A DNA stretch of 64,000 bases from JAWKIW01 sp041394145 (GCA_041394145.1 JAWKIW010000006.1:1-64000), one strand, 5' to 3'; shown: positions 1 through 10,356, numbered from the stretch's first letter. The notes: generated by a model not told the origin, from the sequence alone. Made by a program: numbers and translations.

Positions 1-1074
1 CAGCTGCCGCCCGGCCTGCGCGCCAGCCTCTACCTGAAGGACGACGACTACCGGCTGTCGTTCCTGTACGGCAACTTCACCACCCTCACCCGCTTCACCG
101 AGGCCGACCTCGAGCGGGTCGTCACCGAGCGGCTGTCCCCGCTGCACGTGAGCATCCACGCCACCGACCCCGAGGTCCGCGCCGACCTGCTGCGCAACCG
201 GCGGGGTGCCACAAGCCTGCGCTGGCTGCGGGCCCTGCTCGACCACGGCATCGAGGTCCACGGCCAGGTGGTCGTGTGCCCCGGTCGCAACGACGGCGCC
301 GTGCTCGACGACACGCTCGCCGGGGTGCTCGACCGCTACCCCGAGCTGGCGTCGCTGTGCGTCGTGCCGCTCGGGGTGTCGAGGTACAACACCGAGCCGG
401 CCATGCGGCCCCACAGCGTCGCCGAGGCCGTGGCCGTGCTCGACACGGTCCACGACTGGCAGGAGGTGTTCGGGCGCGTGCTCGGCCGGCGCCTGGTCTT
501 CGCTGCCGACGAGTACTACCTGCTGGCCGGCCGGCCGTTCCCGCCGGCCGAGGCCTACGAGGGCTTCCCCATGCACGAAGACGGCGTCGGCATGGCCCGG
601 GCCTTCGAGCTGGAGCTGACGGGCGCCGTCGACCGTTCCACCGGCACGACGCCCGGGTTCTTCGCCTGGGTCGACACGGCGCCGCCCGACGGCTACCGGG
701 CCCCCCGCACCGACACCCCGGTGGTGCTCGGGCCTCGTCGCGACGCCCCCGTCGGGATCCTCACCGGCGAGTACGGCGCCGCCGTGCTGACGCCGCTGAT
801 CGCCGCGCTGGGCCGCGACGACGTGCGGGTCATCCCCGTGCGCAACGACTTCTTCGGTGGCACCACGGCTGTCACCGGCCTGCTGGTGGGCGCCGATCTC
901 GCCCGGGTCCTCGCTGCCGAGCCCCGCGGCCACCGCTACCTGCTGCCCGACGTGTGCCTCTCCCAGGGCCGCTTCCTCGACGGCACCCGTCCCGAGGACC
1001 TGCCCCAGCCGGTCGAGATCGTGGCGACCGACGGCATCGCTCTGCGGGCCGTGCTCGAGCGGACGGCACCGTGA
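1..1074 (+). CDS. DUF512 radical-SAM family protein, C-terminal part
   Basis: The reading frame is open from the left edge, so the start, the N-terminal PDZ-like region and the radical-SAM Cys cluster lie outside the window. The visible 357 codons begin with the block around KDDDYRLSFLYGNFTTLTRF that is typical of DUF512 proteins, followed by SPLHVSIHATDPEVR and a long C-terminal DUF512 region. Members are putative Fe-S radical-SAM enzymes of unproven reaction and are often found next to der, as here. The stop codon overlaps the GTG of der (GTGA), so the two are probably co-transcribed and translationally coupled. The family call is firm; the substrate is unknown. Confidence 0.9.
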   Translation, partial: QLPPGLRASLYLKDDDYRLSFLYGNFTTLTRFTEADLERVVTERLSPLHVSIHATDPEVRADLLRNRRGATSLRWLRALLDHGIEVHGQVVVCPGRNDGAVLDDTLAGVLDRYPELASLCVVPLGVSRYNTEPAMRPHSVAEAVAVLDTVHDWQEVFGRVLGRRLVFAADEYYLLAGRPFPPAEAYEGFPMHEDGVGMARAFELELTGAVDRSTGTTPGFFAWVDTAPPDGYRAPRTDTPVVLGPRRDAPVGILTGEYGAAVLTPLIAALGRDDVRVIPVRNDFFGGTTAVTGLLVGADLARVLAAEPRGHRYLLPDVCLSQGRFLDGTRPEDLPQPVEIVATDGIALRAVLERTAP

Positions 1075-2407
1075 GCGAGGGGCTCCCGGTGGTCGCCATC
1101 GTCGGCCGGCCCAACGTGGGCAAGTCGACGCTCGTCAACCGCATCATCGGCCGACGCGAGGCCATCGTCGAGCAGCGACCCGGCGTCACCCGCGACCGCA
1201 AGGAGGTCGAGGCCGAGTGGCAGGGGCGACCCTTCCTGCTCGTCGACACCGGTGGCTGGCTGCCCGGCGGTGACTCGCTCGACGAGAAGGTCTCCGCCCA
1301 GGCCGAGAAGGCCGTGGCCGATGCCGACGTCGTGCTGGTGGTGGTCGACACCACGGTGGGCGTCACCGAGGAGGACGCCCGGGTGGCCGACCTGCTGCGC
1401 CGGGCGAGGCGACCGGTCCTGCTCGTCGCCAACAAGGTCGACGACACCAAGCGCGAGGCGTCCATCTGGGAGTTCGTCGGCCTCGGGCTCGGCGATCCCT
1501 GGCCGGTGAGCGCCCTGCACGGCCGAGGGACCGGCGACCTGCTCGACGCCGTGGTCGAGCGCCTCCGGCGCCGCCCGAGCCGCTCGGGGGAGCGGAGGAC
1601 GAGACCGCCGCCGGGGCTCCCACGGCGGGCGACCGGATCTTCTCGGTGGCCATCGTGGGCCGACCGAACGTCGGCAAGTCCACCCTGTTCAACCGGCTGA
1701 TCGGCGACGACCGGGCGGTGGTGCACGACATGCCGGGCACGACCCGCGACGCGATCGACACGGTCGTGGAGACCCCCGACGGGCCGGTGCGCTTCGTCGA
1801 CACCGCCGGCATGCGCCGGAGGTCGCGCATCGACGAGGACACCGAGTACTACTCGCTGCTGCGGGCGCTGCGGGCCATCGACACCGCGGACGTGGCCCTG
1901 CTCGTGATCGACGCCACCGTCGGCGTCACCCACCAGGACCAGCGCCTGGCCGAGCGCATCGACGGTGCCGGCTGTCCGATCGTGGTGGTGCTCAACAAGT
2001 GGGAGCTGCTCGACGCCGACGAGCGGGCGACGGCGACCGCCGACCTGGCGCGTCGACTGCACTTCGTCGGCGACGCCCCCGTGCTCAAGATCAGCGCTCT
2101 CAGCGGCAAGGGCGTGCACAAGCTGCTGCCCGCCCTGTCGGGGACCATCGAGGACTACCACCGGCGGGTGCCCACGCGGCGCGTGAACGACGTCGTGCGG
2201 GCCGCGCAGGCCGCGCAGCCGGCGCCGGGGGGAGCCCGGGTCCTGTACGCAACCCAGGGCGCCGTCGACCCGCCGACGTTCACGCTGTTCGCCAACCGGG
2301 AGCTGCCGCCCACCTACCTGCGCTACCTCGAGCGCAAGCTGCAGGAGGCGTTCGGCTTCGCCGACAACGTCCCCTTGAAGCTTCGGGTGCGCCGCCGCAG
2401 CGACTGA
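1071..2407 (+). CDS. der: ribosome-assembly GTPase Der (EngA), one frame break
   Basis: Der is a double-G-domain GTPase acting in 50S subunit maturation. Both domains are visible: the first has GRPNVGKST, DTGGW and NKVD, the second GRPNVGKST, DTAGM and NKWE, followed by the C-terminal KH-like domain. The GTG start at 1071 overlaps the preceding stop (GTGA). The frame changes near 1563-1566, in the acidic linker between the G domains. Restoring one C in ctccggcg gives a smooth linker (L-P-A-P-P-E-P-L-G-G) into the second domain, whose frame then runs to TGA 2405-2407. Der is normally essential, so the break is much more likely a base-calling deletion than a real mutation. Confidence 0.93.
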
Positions 2408-2550
2408 GGAGCCGGTTGAGGCCTACGGCTCCAGGGCAGCGAAGGGGCCGAGATGGGCCGAGAGCACACGGTGACCACGGAGACAACCCCGAGCCGATGT
2501 CGGATGTCGCGTTGACACACGGTCGCAAAGGGCCGGCGACGGGCGGCCGG

Positions 2551-2556
2551 TAGGCT
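2551..2556 (+). promoter_or_regulatory. -10 box of a probable leaderless transcript
   Basis: TAGGCT lies 8 nt before the GTG at 2565, so transcription should start at or next to the start codon. The region 2408-2550 after der holds no gene that I can support. Confidence 0.5.
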
Positions 2557-2564
2557 CGGCGGCC

Positions 2565-3637
2565 GTGCTGAGGACCGTGCTCGTGCTGGTGGCGCTGGCC
2601 TCGGCGGCAGCGGCCGCCATCTGGGGACGGTCCGCCCGCTACCGCCAGAAGCTGCTGGCGCGCATCGAGAAGCAGTCCGGCGACTCCGACCTCAAGCGCC
2701 TGGCGCTGTCGGACTTCCGCAAGGACCTGCACACCACGCTGCTGTACGCCGTCGTCGGGCTCGGGGCCCTGGTGATGGCCGTCGTCGGCACGGCGAACAG
2801 CGCGGCGGTGTTCGTGCTGGTGCTTGTGCCGGTGGCGCTGTCGCTCGCCTTCGGCCGCAACCATCAGCGAGCCCGGCTCGAGTACAACCGCTCCGAGCTC
2901 GAGCGCCGGGCCCAGGAGGTGCTCGTCCAGGACGACCTCGCCCCCAAGCGGTGGGCGGCCCGGTTGGCCCCCGAGGACCTGCCCGACTTCCCGGGCTTCG
3001 AGGTGGGCTGCGTCTACCAGGCCGGCTCGGGCCTCATGGCCGGCGACTTCTACGACGTGTTCCGGGTGGCCCCCAACCGGGTGGCCGGCGTGATCGGCGA
3101 CGTGTCGGGTCACGGCATCGAGCCCGCCATCACCGCCTTCCAGGCCAAGTACCTGCTGCGGGTCTTCCTGCGCCAGTACCGCGACCCGGCGCAGGCGCCT
3201 CGAGGAGCTCAACCAGCAGATGTCGGCGGCGGCGCCGGGCAGGAGTTCATCTCGGTGTGCGTGGTCGTGTTCGACACCCAGGCCGGGAGCCTGCGGGTGG
3301 CGTCGGCCGGCCACCCCGCCGCCTGGCTGTGGCACGAGCGAGGTGCGGCCCCTGCAGGCCACCGGACCGCTGCTCATGCTGGACCCGAGCGCACGCGTAC
3401 TACTCGCGGGAGATCCCGCTCGAGCCCAACGACCTCTGCCTGCTGTACACCGACGGCCTGTCGGAGGTCCGCAACGGCGAGCAGCTGTTCGGCGAGGACC
3501 GCATCGCCGCGGCCATCCGGCGTGATCCGGGCATCGCGGCCGACGTACTGTGCAAGTCGCTGCTCGAAGCCGCCGTCGACTTCTCGAGCGGGCCGATCTC
3601 CGATGACGTCGCCATCCTCGCCATCCGCCGGGCCTGA
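2565..3637 (+). CDS. membrane-anchored PP2C/SpoIIE-type serine phosphatase, several frame breaks
   Basis: Two hydrophobic segments (about residues 3-20 and 62-95) precede a cytoplasmic PP2C SpoIIE (RsbU-like) domain. Its metal-binding motifs are visible as AGDFYDVF and GDVSGHG, then SAGHPAAWLW, LLYTDGLSE and SDDVAILAI at the end. Such phosphatases dephosphorylate anti-sigma-factor antagonists or related switches. The domain is read in three frames: shifts near 3197 and 3240 (compensating), 3343 and 3397 are needed to follow the conserved sequence to TGA 3635-3637. Either the read is poor here or the gene is decaying. The breaks alternate with well-kept motifs, which favours sequence error. 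The GTG start follows a leaderless-type -10 box. Confidence 0.8.
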
Positions 3638-5168
3638 CGGCGCCGCCCACGAGGAGATGCTGGCCACCGCCGTGCGGCGGGCTCGGGCCGGCAACCTGGC
3701 CACCGGCGGCGCCAAGCTGGCCCAGCAGGGCAAGCTGTTCGTGCGCGACCGGCTCGACCTGCTGTTGGACCCGGGCTCGTTCGTGGAGGAGGGCCTGCTG
3801 GCCAACGCCGCCGCCGCCGATCTCCCCGCCGACGGCGTCGTCACCGGCACCGGCACCGTCGACGGCCGGCCGGTGTGCGTGATGGCCAACGACCCGACCG
3901 TCAAGGCGGGTTCGTGGGGGGCCCGCACGGTCGAGAAGATCGTGCGGCTCACCGAGAAGGCCCTCGCCGACGAGCTGCCGGTGGTCTGGCTGGTCGACTC
4001 GGCCGGGGCCCGGATCACCGACCAGGTCGAGCTGTTCCCCGGTCGCCGCGGCGCGGGGCGGATCTTCTACAACCAGGTGCGCCTGTCGGGCCGGGTGCCC
4101 CAGATCTGCTGCCTGTTCGGGCCTTCGGCCGCCGGCGGCGCCTACATCCCCAGCTTCTGCGACATCGTGATCATGGTCGAGGGCAACGCCTCGATGTACC
4201 TGGGCTCCCCCCGGATGGCCGAGATGGTCATCGGCGAGGTCGCCACGCTCGAGGAGATGGGCGGGGCCCGCATGCACGCCACCGTGTCGGGCTGCGGCGA
4301 CAACCTGGCCCACGACGACGAGGACGCCATCGACCAGGCCCGGGCCTGGCTCTCGTACTTCCCGCTGCGCTGGCGCGACGAGCCGCCCCTGTACCACCCC
4401 GCCGAGCCGGCCCGACCGCTGACCCGCGCCGTGCTGCCCGTCGAGGAGGCCCAGGGCTACGACATGCACGCCGTGGTCGACGGGCTGGTCGACGACGAGA
4501 GCTTCTTCGAGCTCAAGCCGCTGTTCGCCCCCGAGCTGATCACCGGCCTGGGCCGGGTGGACGGCCGTCCGGTCGGCATCGTGGCCAACAACCCGATGCA
4601 CAAGGGCGGGGTCCTCTTCGTCGACTCGGCCGACAAGGCGGCCCGGTTCATCTGGCTGTGCGACGCCTTCAACATCCCGTTGCTGTTCCTGGCCGACGTG
4701 CCCGGCTTCATGATCGGCACCGAGGTCGAGCGCCAGGGGATCATCCGCCACGGCGCCAAGATGATCACGGCGGTGTCCGAGGCGACGGTGCCGAAGCTGT
4801 CGATCATCGTGCGCAAGGCCTACGGCGCCGGGCTGTACGCCATGTCGGGCCCGGCCTTCGCACCCGAGGCCACGATCGCCCTGCCGACGGCCAAGATCGC
4901 GGTGATGGGTCCCGAGGCGGCCGTCAACGCCGTGTTCGCCAACCGCATCGCCGCCTTCGACGACCCCGACGAGCGGGACGCCTTCGTCGCCGAGCAGCGG
5001 CGCCTCTACGAGGAGGACGTCGACCTGCTCCGGCTCGCATCCGAGCTGGTCATCGACGCGGTCGTCGAGTTCGAGGACCTCCGCCACGAGGTCGTGGCCC
5101 GCCTGGAGCGGGCCGCCGGCAAGGACCGCAGCTTCAGCCAGCGCCGCCACGGCGTGCCACCGGTGTAG
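3603..5168 (+). CDS. acyl-CoA carboxylase carboxyltransferase (beta) subunit
   Basis: A 521-residue carboxyltransferase of the propionyl-/methylcrotonyl-CoA carboxylase beta family, which moves CO2 from carboxybiotin to an acyl-CoA. The N-terminal crotonase-like half carries LVDSAGARITDQ and FGPSAAGGAYIP. The C-terminal half has ADVPGFMIGTEVE, RKAYGAGLYAMSG and ending RRLYEEDVD. The SAGGAYIP-like oxyanion loop and full length suggest an active enzyme, most like the geranyl-/methylcrotonyl group. No biotin carboxylase or BCCP gene is adjacent. ATG 3603 overlaps the end of the phosphatase gene; ATG 3657 is an alternative start, and neither has a well-spaced Shine-Dalgarno site. Confidence 0.92.
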   Translation: MTSPSSPSAGPDGAAHEEMLATAVRRARAGNLATGGAKLAQQGKLFVRDRLDLLLDPGSFVEEGLLANAAAADLPADGVVTGTGTVDGRPVCVMANDPTVKAGSWGARTVEKIVRLTEKALADELPVVWLVDSAGARITDQVELFPGRRGAGRIFYNQVRLSGRVPQICCLFGPSAAGGAYIPSFCDIVIMVEGNASMYLGSPRMAEMVIGEVATLEEMGGARMHATVSGCGDNLAHDDEDAIDQARAWLSYFPLRWRDEPPLYHPAEPARPLTRAVLPVEEAQGYDMHAVVDGLVDDESFFELKPLFAPELITGLGRVDGRPVGIVANNPMHKGGVLFVDSADKAARFIWLCDAFNIPLLFLADVPGFMIGTEVERQGIIRHGAKMITAVSEATVPKLSIIVRKAYGAGLYAMSGPAFAPEATIALPTAKIAVMGPEAAVNAVFANRIAAFDDPDERDAFVAEQRRLYEEDVDLLRLASELVIDAVVEFEDLRHEVVARLERAAGKDRSFSQRRHGVPPV

Positions 5169-5182
5169 CGGGGTCGACGACC

Positions 5183-5482
5183 GTGCCGTGGTGCGAGGAC
5201 TGCGCCAAGTTCTGGAACCCCAACTCCCTGCCGCCCGACGGCACCTGCCCGACGTGCGGGCGCATGATCGGCGATCCGCCCGACACCTCGGTGCCGTGGC
5301 ACTTCTGGATCCTGCTCGTGGCCCTCGCCGTCTACCTGGGCTGGCGGCTGGTCCAGGGCATCGGCTGGCTGTCCGAGCGCGGCCTCACCTGGCTGGCCGT
5401 GGTGCTGTCGGTGCTGCTGGTGGGTGGGCTCGGCTGGCTCGGGTCGTGGTGGTACCGGTCCCGCGACCGGACCAGCGCGTAG
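5183..5482 (+). CDS. small zinc-ribbon protein with two membrane segments
   Basis: Ninety-nine residues: an N-terminal ribbon with CEDC and CPTCGRM pairs, then two hydrophobic helices (about residues 36-56 and 66-86) and a short basic tail. No function is recognised. It starts with GTG 14 nt after the carboxylase stop and is probably co-transcribed. Four well-placed cysteines and clear membrane segments argue that it is a real gene. It ends 6 nt before the convergent binding-protein gene. Confidence 0.7.
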   Translation: MPWCEDCAKFWNPNSLPPDGTCPTCGRMIGDPPDTSVPWHFWILLVALAVYLGWRLVQGIGWLSERGLTWLAVVLSVLLVGGLGWLGSWWYRSRDRTSA

Positions 5483-5488
5483 CGCCGC

Positions 5489-7132
5489 TCAGCTGCCGAC
5501 CCAGAGATCGGCGAGCCAGGTCTTGGCCCCGAGGGTCGAGATGCTGCCGTTGGCGGCGTCCTCGAAGCCGTGCACCCGGGGGTTGGCGGCCAGCGCCCAG
5601 TCGACGTGGGTGAGCCAGATGTAGGGCAACGCCGCGTTCAGCTGCTGGGCCACCATCGCGAAGTCCTCGTCGCGCTTGGTCGGGTCGGCGGTGACCCGGG
5701 CGTCGTCGAGCGCCCCGTCCACCTTCGCGTCGGCGAAGCGCGGCACGTTCGTGGAGATCCCGCCGACGGGGACGATGGTCTTGGAGTGCCACCACACGTA
5801 CTCGCCGTCGGGGTCGGGCGAACCGTGGTTCCGCCAGTCGATGGCCTGGAAGTCGCCGATGACGCCGGTGGCGATCTGGTCGCTCTGCTTGATGGTGGCG
5901 ACGTCGACCTGCATGCCGGCCTTGCGCCACATGTCGGTGAGCAGCTGCTGGCCCGTGCGGTCGGCGACGGTGGCGCCGCCCTTGTAGGTGAAGGCCAGCG
6001 GACCGCCGTGCTTGGTCTCGTACTCCTTGACCAGCTCCTTGGCCTTGTCGAGGTCGAAGGCCGGGTAGCCGGTGTCCTCGCGGTAGCCGAGCTGACCCGG
6101 GACGAAGGGGCCGTTGGCCGCCGTCGTGAGGCCGGCGCCGACGGTGTCGACGTAGGTCTTGGTGTCGGTGGCGAGGGCCACCGCCCGGCGGGCGATCGGG
6201 TCGTCGAACGGCGCCGTCGCGGTGTTGAGCACCACGAAGGTCTCCTCGCCGTTGGCGTTCTCGACCATCTTGAACTCGGTGTCACGCAGCTGGGCGACGT
6301 CGCCGGGGACCGGCGTGTGCATCATGTCGATGGTGCCGTTGCGCAGCGCCGCCACCCGGGCGTCGGCGTCGGGGATGGGGCGGAACTCGATCTCGGCGAG
6401 GTGGGGCTTGCCCTTCTGCCAGTACGCGGGGTTCTTCGTCGCCCGGAAGGACACGTCCTGGTCCCACGACTGGAAGACGTAGGGCCCCGTGCCCACCGGC
6501 TTGAGGGCGCCGTCGGGGCCGTTGAGCATCGACGGAGCCGCGACGTAGCCCACCTGGGTGGTGAGCGTGTAGGGGAACGAGATCCACGGCTGGCTCATCG
6601 TCACCTTGACGGTCCGGGGGTCGACGACGTCGATGCTCTGGACCGACGCGAGCGCCTTGCCGGTGGTGGCGGAGGCCTTCTGCCGGTCGAGGTTCAGCTT
6701 CACGGCGTCGGCGGTGAGGGGTGTGCCGTCGTGGAAGGTGACGCCGTCGCGCACGGTGATCGTCCACACCTTGCCGTCCTCTGACGGCGTCATCGACTCG
6801 GCGAGGTAGGGGACCGCCTTGCCGTCGGCGTCGAGCGTGGCGAGCGGGTCGAAGATGGCCGAGGCCACGTAGTGGCCGACACCGCTCCAGCCGTTGGTGG
6901 TGGGGTCCCAGCCGCTCGACTCGGCCTCGAGGCCGATCACGACCTTGCCGCCGTCGGTCGGCGTGGCCGCGTCGCCCATGCCCTGCAGGCGAACGCCGGA
7001 CACCGTGGTGGGGGTGGTCTGGCCGGTGGCCTGCTGCGTGGTCGTGCCCGACGAGCTGCAGGCCGCGGCCCCGACGACCAGTGCGGTGGCCACCAGGGCG
7101 GCCGAGCCGATTCTCGTTCGTGCACGGTCCAT
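5489..7132 (-). CDS. family 5 ABC transporter substrate-binding lipoprotein
   Basis: A 547-residue periplasmic-type binding protein (SBP_bac_5, oligopeptide/nickel group). The first 25 residues form a lipoprotein signal ending in the lipobox GAAAC. A Ser/Thr-rich linker follows, then WTITVRDGVTFHDGTPLTADAV and YWQKGKPHLAEI typical of the family. ATG 7132 is preferred over an in-frame codon at 7210 because it begins the signal peptide directly and has a G-rich ribosome-binding stretch upstream. No permease or ATPase gene is next to it, so it is an orphan or pairs with a transporter elsewhere. The ligand cannot be told from the sequence. Confidence 0.93.
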   Translation of the reverse strand: MDRARTRIGSAALVATALVVGAAACSSSGTTTQQATGQTTPTTVSGVRLQGMGDAATPTDGGKVVIGLEAESSGWDPTTNGWSGVGHYVASAIFDPLATLDADGKAVPYLAESMTPSEDGKVWTITVRDGVTFHDGTPLTADAVKLNLDRQKASATTGKALASVQSIDVVDPRTVKVTMSQPWISFPYTLTTQVGYVAAPSMLNGPDGALKPVGTGPYVFQSWDQDVSFRATKNPAYWQKGKPHLAEIEFRPIPDADARVAALRNGTIDMMHTPVPGDVAQLRDTEFKMVENANGEETFVVLNTATAPFDDPIARRAVALATDTKTYVDTVGAGLTTAANGPFVPGQLGYREDTGYPAFDLDKAKELVKEYETKHGGPLAFTYKGGATVADRTGQQLLTDMWRKAGMQVDVATIKQSDQIATGVIGDFQAIDWRNHGSPDPDGEYVWWHSKTIVPVGGISTNVPRFADAKVDGALDDARVTADPTKRDEDFAMVAQQLNAALPYIWLTHVDWALAANPRVHGFEDAANGSISTLGAKTWLADLWVGS

Positions 7133-7376
7133 GTCGACCCCCGAGCCTCGTGGTCGGTCTGTGGTTCTCGTCTGCGCTGTGGCACCGACCGTTGCCGATG
7201 GCGTGGCCATCCTCGCGTCCGTTCGGCGCCGTTGGGCGGCAGGTGTAGCCGGATCGGCGAAAAGGGGTCGATCGGCCCGCCGGCAGGGCCGGACGGCCCA
7301 CGGTTCGCGCCGACGATCGACCGCCGTTCCCAGTTCGGTGCGCGCACGTTGGTCGGGTAGAAGTGACGCCCCGCAA

Positions 7377-7452
7377 CGGGCTGTGGCGCAGGTTGGTTAG
7401 CGTCGGTCTGGGGGACCGAAGGTCGGGAGTTCAAATCTCCCCAGCCCGACCA
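7377..7452 (+). tRNA. tRNA-Pro (anticodon GGG)
   Basis: The acceptor arms CGGGCTG and CAGCCCG pair perfectly over 7 bp, followed by discriminator A and an encoded CCA. The anticodon stem TCGGT/ACCGA encloses loop CTGGGGG, giving anticodon GGG (reads CCC). The T arm GGGAG-TTCAAAT-CTCCC is standard, and the C1-G72 pair fits proline tRNAs. The 240 nt upstream (7133-7376) hold no gene that I can support. Confidence 0.95.
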
Positions 7453-7497
7453 CAACGTGCAGATGGACGGAACGGCCGGCGCCGCGTCGCCCTGGGT

Positions 7498-7503
7498 TAC
7501 GTT
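7498..7503 (+). promoter_or_regulatory. -10 box of a probable leaderless transcript
   Basis: TACGTT lies 6 nt before GTG 7510, the start of the LOG-family gene, leaving no room for a ribosome-binding site. Confidence 0.45.
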
Positions 7504-7509
7504 GCCCCT

Positions 7510-8076
7510 GTGGGGCGACTGCGACAGGTGTGCGTCTTCTGCGGATCGAAGCACGGACGGCAGACGGGCTACACGATCGCAGCGCAGAAGCTGGGCCGGG
7601 TGCTGCGCGGCCCGGGAGATCGGCCTCGTCTACGGCGGCGGCGACGTCGGGCTGATGGGTGAGCTCGCCGGCGCGTGCTGGCCGAGGGCGGCACGGTCAC
7701 CGGCGTGATCCCGGGGTTCATGGTCGACCACGAGGTCGCGCACCACGGCATCCGCGGCTCGAGGTCGTCGACTCGATGCACGCCCGCAAGGCCCGCATGT
7801 CCGAGCTGGCCGACGGCTTCGTGGCCCTCCCCGGCGGCTGGGGGACCCTGGAGGAGCTGTTCGAGGCCGTCACGTGGGCCCAGCTGGGGCTGCACGACAA
7901 GCCCATCGGGCTGCTCAACGTCGGCGGCTTCTTCGACGACCTCCTCGCCTTCGTCGACCATGCCACGGGCGAGGGGTTCGTGAAGGGCGCCACCGAGCCC
8001 CTCCCTGCTCGACGACGAAGATCTCGAACGTCTGCTCGCCCGCATGGCGGACCACGTCCCGGTGGGCGGGACTTGA
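7510..8076 (+). CDS. LOG-family nucleotide 5'-monophosphate phosphoribohydrolase, four frame breaks
   Basis: Rebuilt across frames, the product is about 190 residues of the TIGR00730/LOG family, which hydrolyses nucleoside 5'-monophosphates to base and ribose 5-phosphate (cytokinin activation in plants; the bacterial role varies). Visible are VCVFCGSKHG, the Rossmann motif VYGGGDVGLMGELA, and the signature PGGWGTLEELFEA including the PGGxGTxxE catalytic motif. Frame breaks lie near 7600, 7668, 7757 and 8003, so no single frame carries the protein. The stop is TGA 8074-8076. The conserved motifs on both sides of every break point to sequencing indels rather than decay. Confidence 0.85.
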
Positions 8077-8097
8077 TGGACAGGTGACGAGCGGTCT

Positions 8098-8118
8098 GAC
8101 CGGCGCTCCCGGCCGGTC
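8098..8118 (+). terminator. hairpin after the LOG-family gene
   Basis: GACCGG (8098-8103) and CCGGTC (8113-8118) form a GC-rich hairpin 22 nt after the stop. There is no T-tract, which is common for actinobacterial terminators. Confidence 0.35.
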
Positions 8119-8198
8119 CCGCCCCGCCCATCCTGTCGATGCACGAGTGCGACGAGGCCGGTGCCGGCTTCGTAGCATCGTCGTCGGAGGAGGTGCCA

Positions 8199-10356
8199 TT
8201 GCCGACCACGAAGCAGACCATGTGCCGGATCTGCGAGGCGCTGTGTGCCTCGAGGTCACCGTCGGCGACGACGGGACGGTGCTCGACGTCAAGGCCGACC
8301 GCACCCACCCGGTGTCGGCGGGCTATGCCTGCGTGAAGGGGACGAGCCTGGGCGAGCTCCACCACGACCCCGACCGCGTCGACCACCCGATGAAGAAGGT
8401 GGGCGACCGATGGGAAGCGCATCTCGTGGCCCCAGGCGCTGCGAGATCGGCGACCGGGTCAAGGACCTGCGGCGGCGTCACGGTGACCGCTCGGTGGCCC
8501 TGTACACCGGCAACCCGACGTTCTTCTCCTTCCAGAACATCTTGTTCTCCGCCGCCTTCATCGAGTCGCTCGGCTCCCCGAACCACTTCGCGTCGCACTC
8601 CATCGACGTGAACACCAAGTTCTTCGTGGCCCAGCGGATGTACGGGCTGCCCACCGTCCACCCGGTGCCCGACCTCGACCGCGTCGAGCTGTTCGTGATC
8701 CTCGGCTCCAACCCGGCCGTCAGCCAGATGTCGGTGATCAACGCCCCCGGCGCCTCGGCCGCCTGCGCGCCATCGAGGCCCGTGGCGGGCGGGTGGTGAT
8801 CGTCGATCCCCGTCGTAGCGAGACGGCGGCCAAGGTGGGCACGCACCTGCTGATACGTCCAGGACCGACGCCTACCTCCTCGCCGCCATGGCCGAGGTGA
8901 TCGTGCACGAGGACGGCGTCGACCTGGCCCCGGCCCGCCGGGTGGCACGCAACGTCGACGCCTTCGCCGGTGCCGTGCGGGGGTGGACACCCGAACGGGT
9001 GGCGCCGATCTGCGGGATCGACGCCGACGTGATCCGGACGCTGGCCCGCGACTACGCCGCCGCCGACGGCGGCCCTGTACTGCTCGACCGGGGTCAACAT
9101 GGGGCGCTTCGGGTCGCTGGCCTACTGGCTGCTGCAGTCGCTCAACCTGGTCACGGGCAACATCGACCGGAGTGGTGGCCTCCTGGTGCCGTACGGGCCG
9201 TTCGACGTGTTGGCCCTGGCCCGCCTGATCGGCACCGGCGCCGAGGGCCCGGAGCGCACGCTCGCCGGCGGCTGGGCCAAGGTCGCCGGGGCCTTCCGTC
9301 GGCGCACTCGCCGACGAGATCACGATCGACCACCCCGAGCGGATCCGCGCGCTGTTCGTCAGCGCCGGCAACCCGGTGCTGTCGGTGCCCGGTGCCGAGC
9401 TGTCCGACGCGCTCGACGAGCTCGACCTGCTGGTGTGCATCGACCTGTACCGCAACGAGACCGCCGAGCACGCCGACTACCTCCTGCCGGCGGCCGACAT
9501 GCTCGAGCGCAGCGACTACCCGGTGGCGTGGGCCAACCTGCAACCGACGCCGCACGTCCAGTGGACCGACGCCGTCGTGGTGCCGACCGGTGAGCGACGG
9601 GTCGAGTGGGAGATCTTCTGCGACCTGGCCGTGGCCTGCGGCGCGTCGCCGATCGGGCCGACCGCCACCAACGTCCTGCCGCGCCTCAACGCCGTGCTGG
9701 CCCGGCTGCCCGGCGGGCGGCGGTTCACCCCGGACCACCTGCTCGCCCTGCTGTTGCGCTGGGGGCGACGCACCACCCTCGCCGAGCTGCGCGCCAACCC
9801 GTCCGGTCTGCCGCTCCCGGCGACCGAGCCGGGCTCGTTCCTCGGCGTGCGGGTGCCGTCGCCCGACGGCCTCGTGGACCTGGCGCCCCGGGAGCTGCTC
9901 ATCGACCTGGGTCGGCTGGAGGCGTCCGCCGACGAGCTGGCCGACCCGCCGCCGGGCACGTTGGTGCTGATCGGGCGCCGCCAGCGGCGGAGCCACAACA
10001 GCTGGATGCACAACAACCCCGGCATCCGTCAGCCGGCCGGCAACACCGCGCTGGTGCACCCGAAGGACGCGGGTGCGCTCGGCATCACCGACGGCGGGCG
10101 GGTCGCCGTGCGGGGCAACGGCCGCGCGGTCGAGCTGCCCGTGGCGATCACCGAGGACGTGGCACCCGGGGTGGTCTCGGTGCCCCACGGCTGGGGCCAC
10201 GACGGCGACGGCCTGCGTCGAGCGGGCGGCCACGCCGGGGTGAACGTCAACGAGGTGATCGGCGGCGGTCAGGCCTGGATGGAGCCGGTCAGCGGCCAGT
10301 CGATCATGGTCGGCCACCGGGTCGAGGTCGCCCCGGTCGACGACCGCGAGCTCTGA
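8199..10356 (+). CDS. molybdopterin-dependent oxidoreductase, about seven frame breaks
   Basis: A roughly 715-residue enzyme of the formate dehydrogenase/DMSO reductase superfamily. The N-terminus has the 4Fe-4S motif CRICEALC. MGD-binding blocks follow (YTGNPTFFSFQN, VILGSNPAVSQM, IVDPRRSETA, FVSAGNPVLSVPG), then a C-terminal molydopterin dinucleotide-binding domain (RRQRRSHNSWMHNNPG, TALVHPKDAGALGI). Conserved sequence is followed only by changing frame near 8249, 8416, 8442, 8760, 8865, 9080 and 9297; from about 9300 to the stop the frame is clean. TTG 8199 is preferred because GGAGGAGGT ends 4 nt before it; GTG 8193 and ATG 8220 are alternatives. Substrate unknown. Partner electron-transfer subunits are not seen nearby, and the family contains stand-alone enzymes. 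Confidence 0.85.

Noticed and set aside
2512..2517. TTGACA as a -35 box for the phosphatase gene
   Set aside because: The distance to the -10 box TAGGCT (2551) is 33 nt, far from the usual 16-19.
2280..5150. A 956-codon open frame on the minus strand opposite the phosphatase and carboxylase genes
   Set aside because: It has no domain, is His/Asp/Gly/Arg-rich as typical of the antisense of GC-rich genes, and lies opposite a gene with clear motifs. The same applies to long frames at 872-2161, 5570-6784, 10556-12325, 24630-26252 and 45292-47550.
8199..9300. Programmed ribosomal frameshifting in the molybdoenzyme gene
   Set aside because: Seven breaks without slippery heptamers or downstream structure, in both directions, fit sequence error better.
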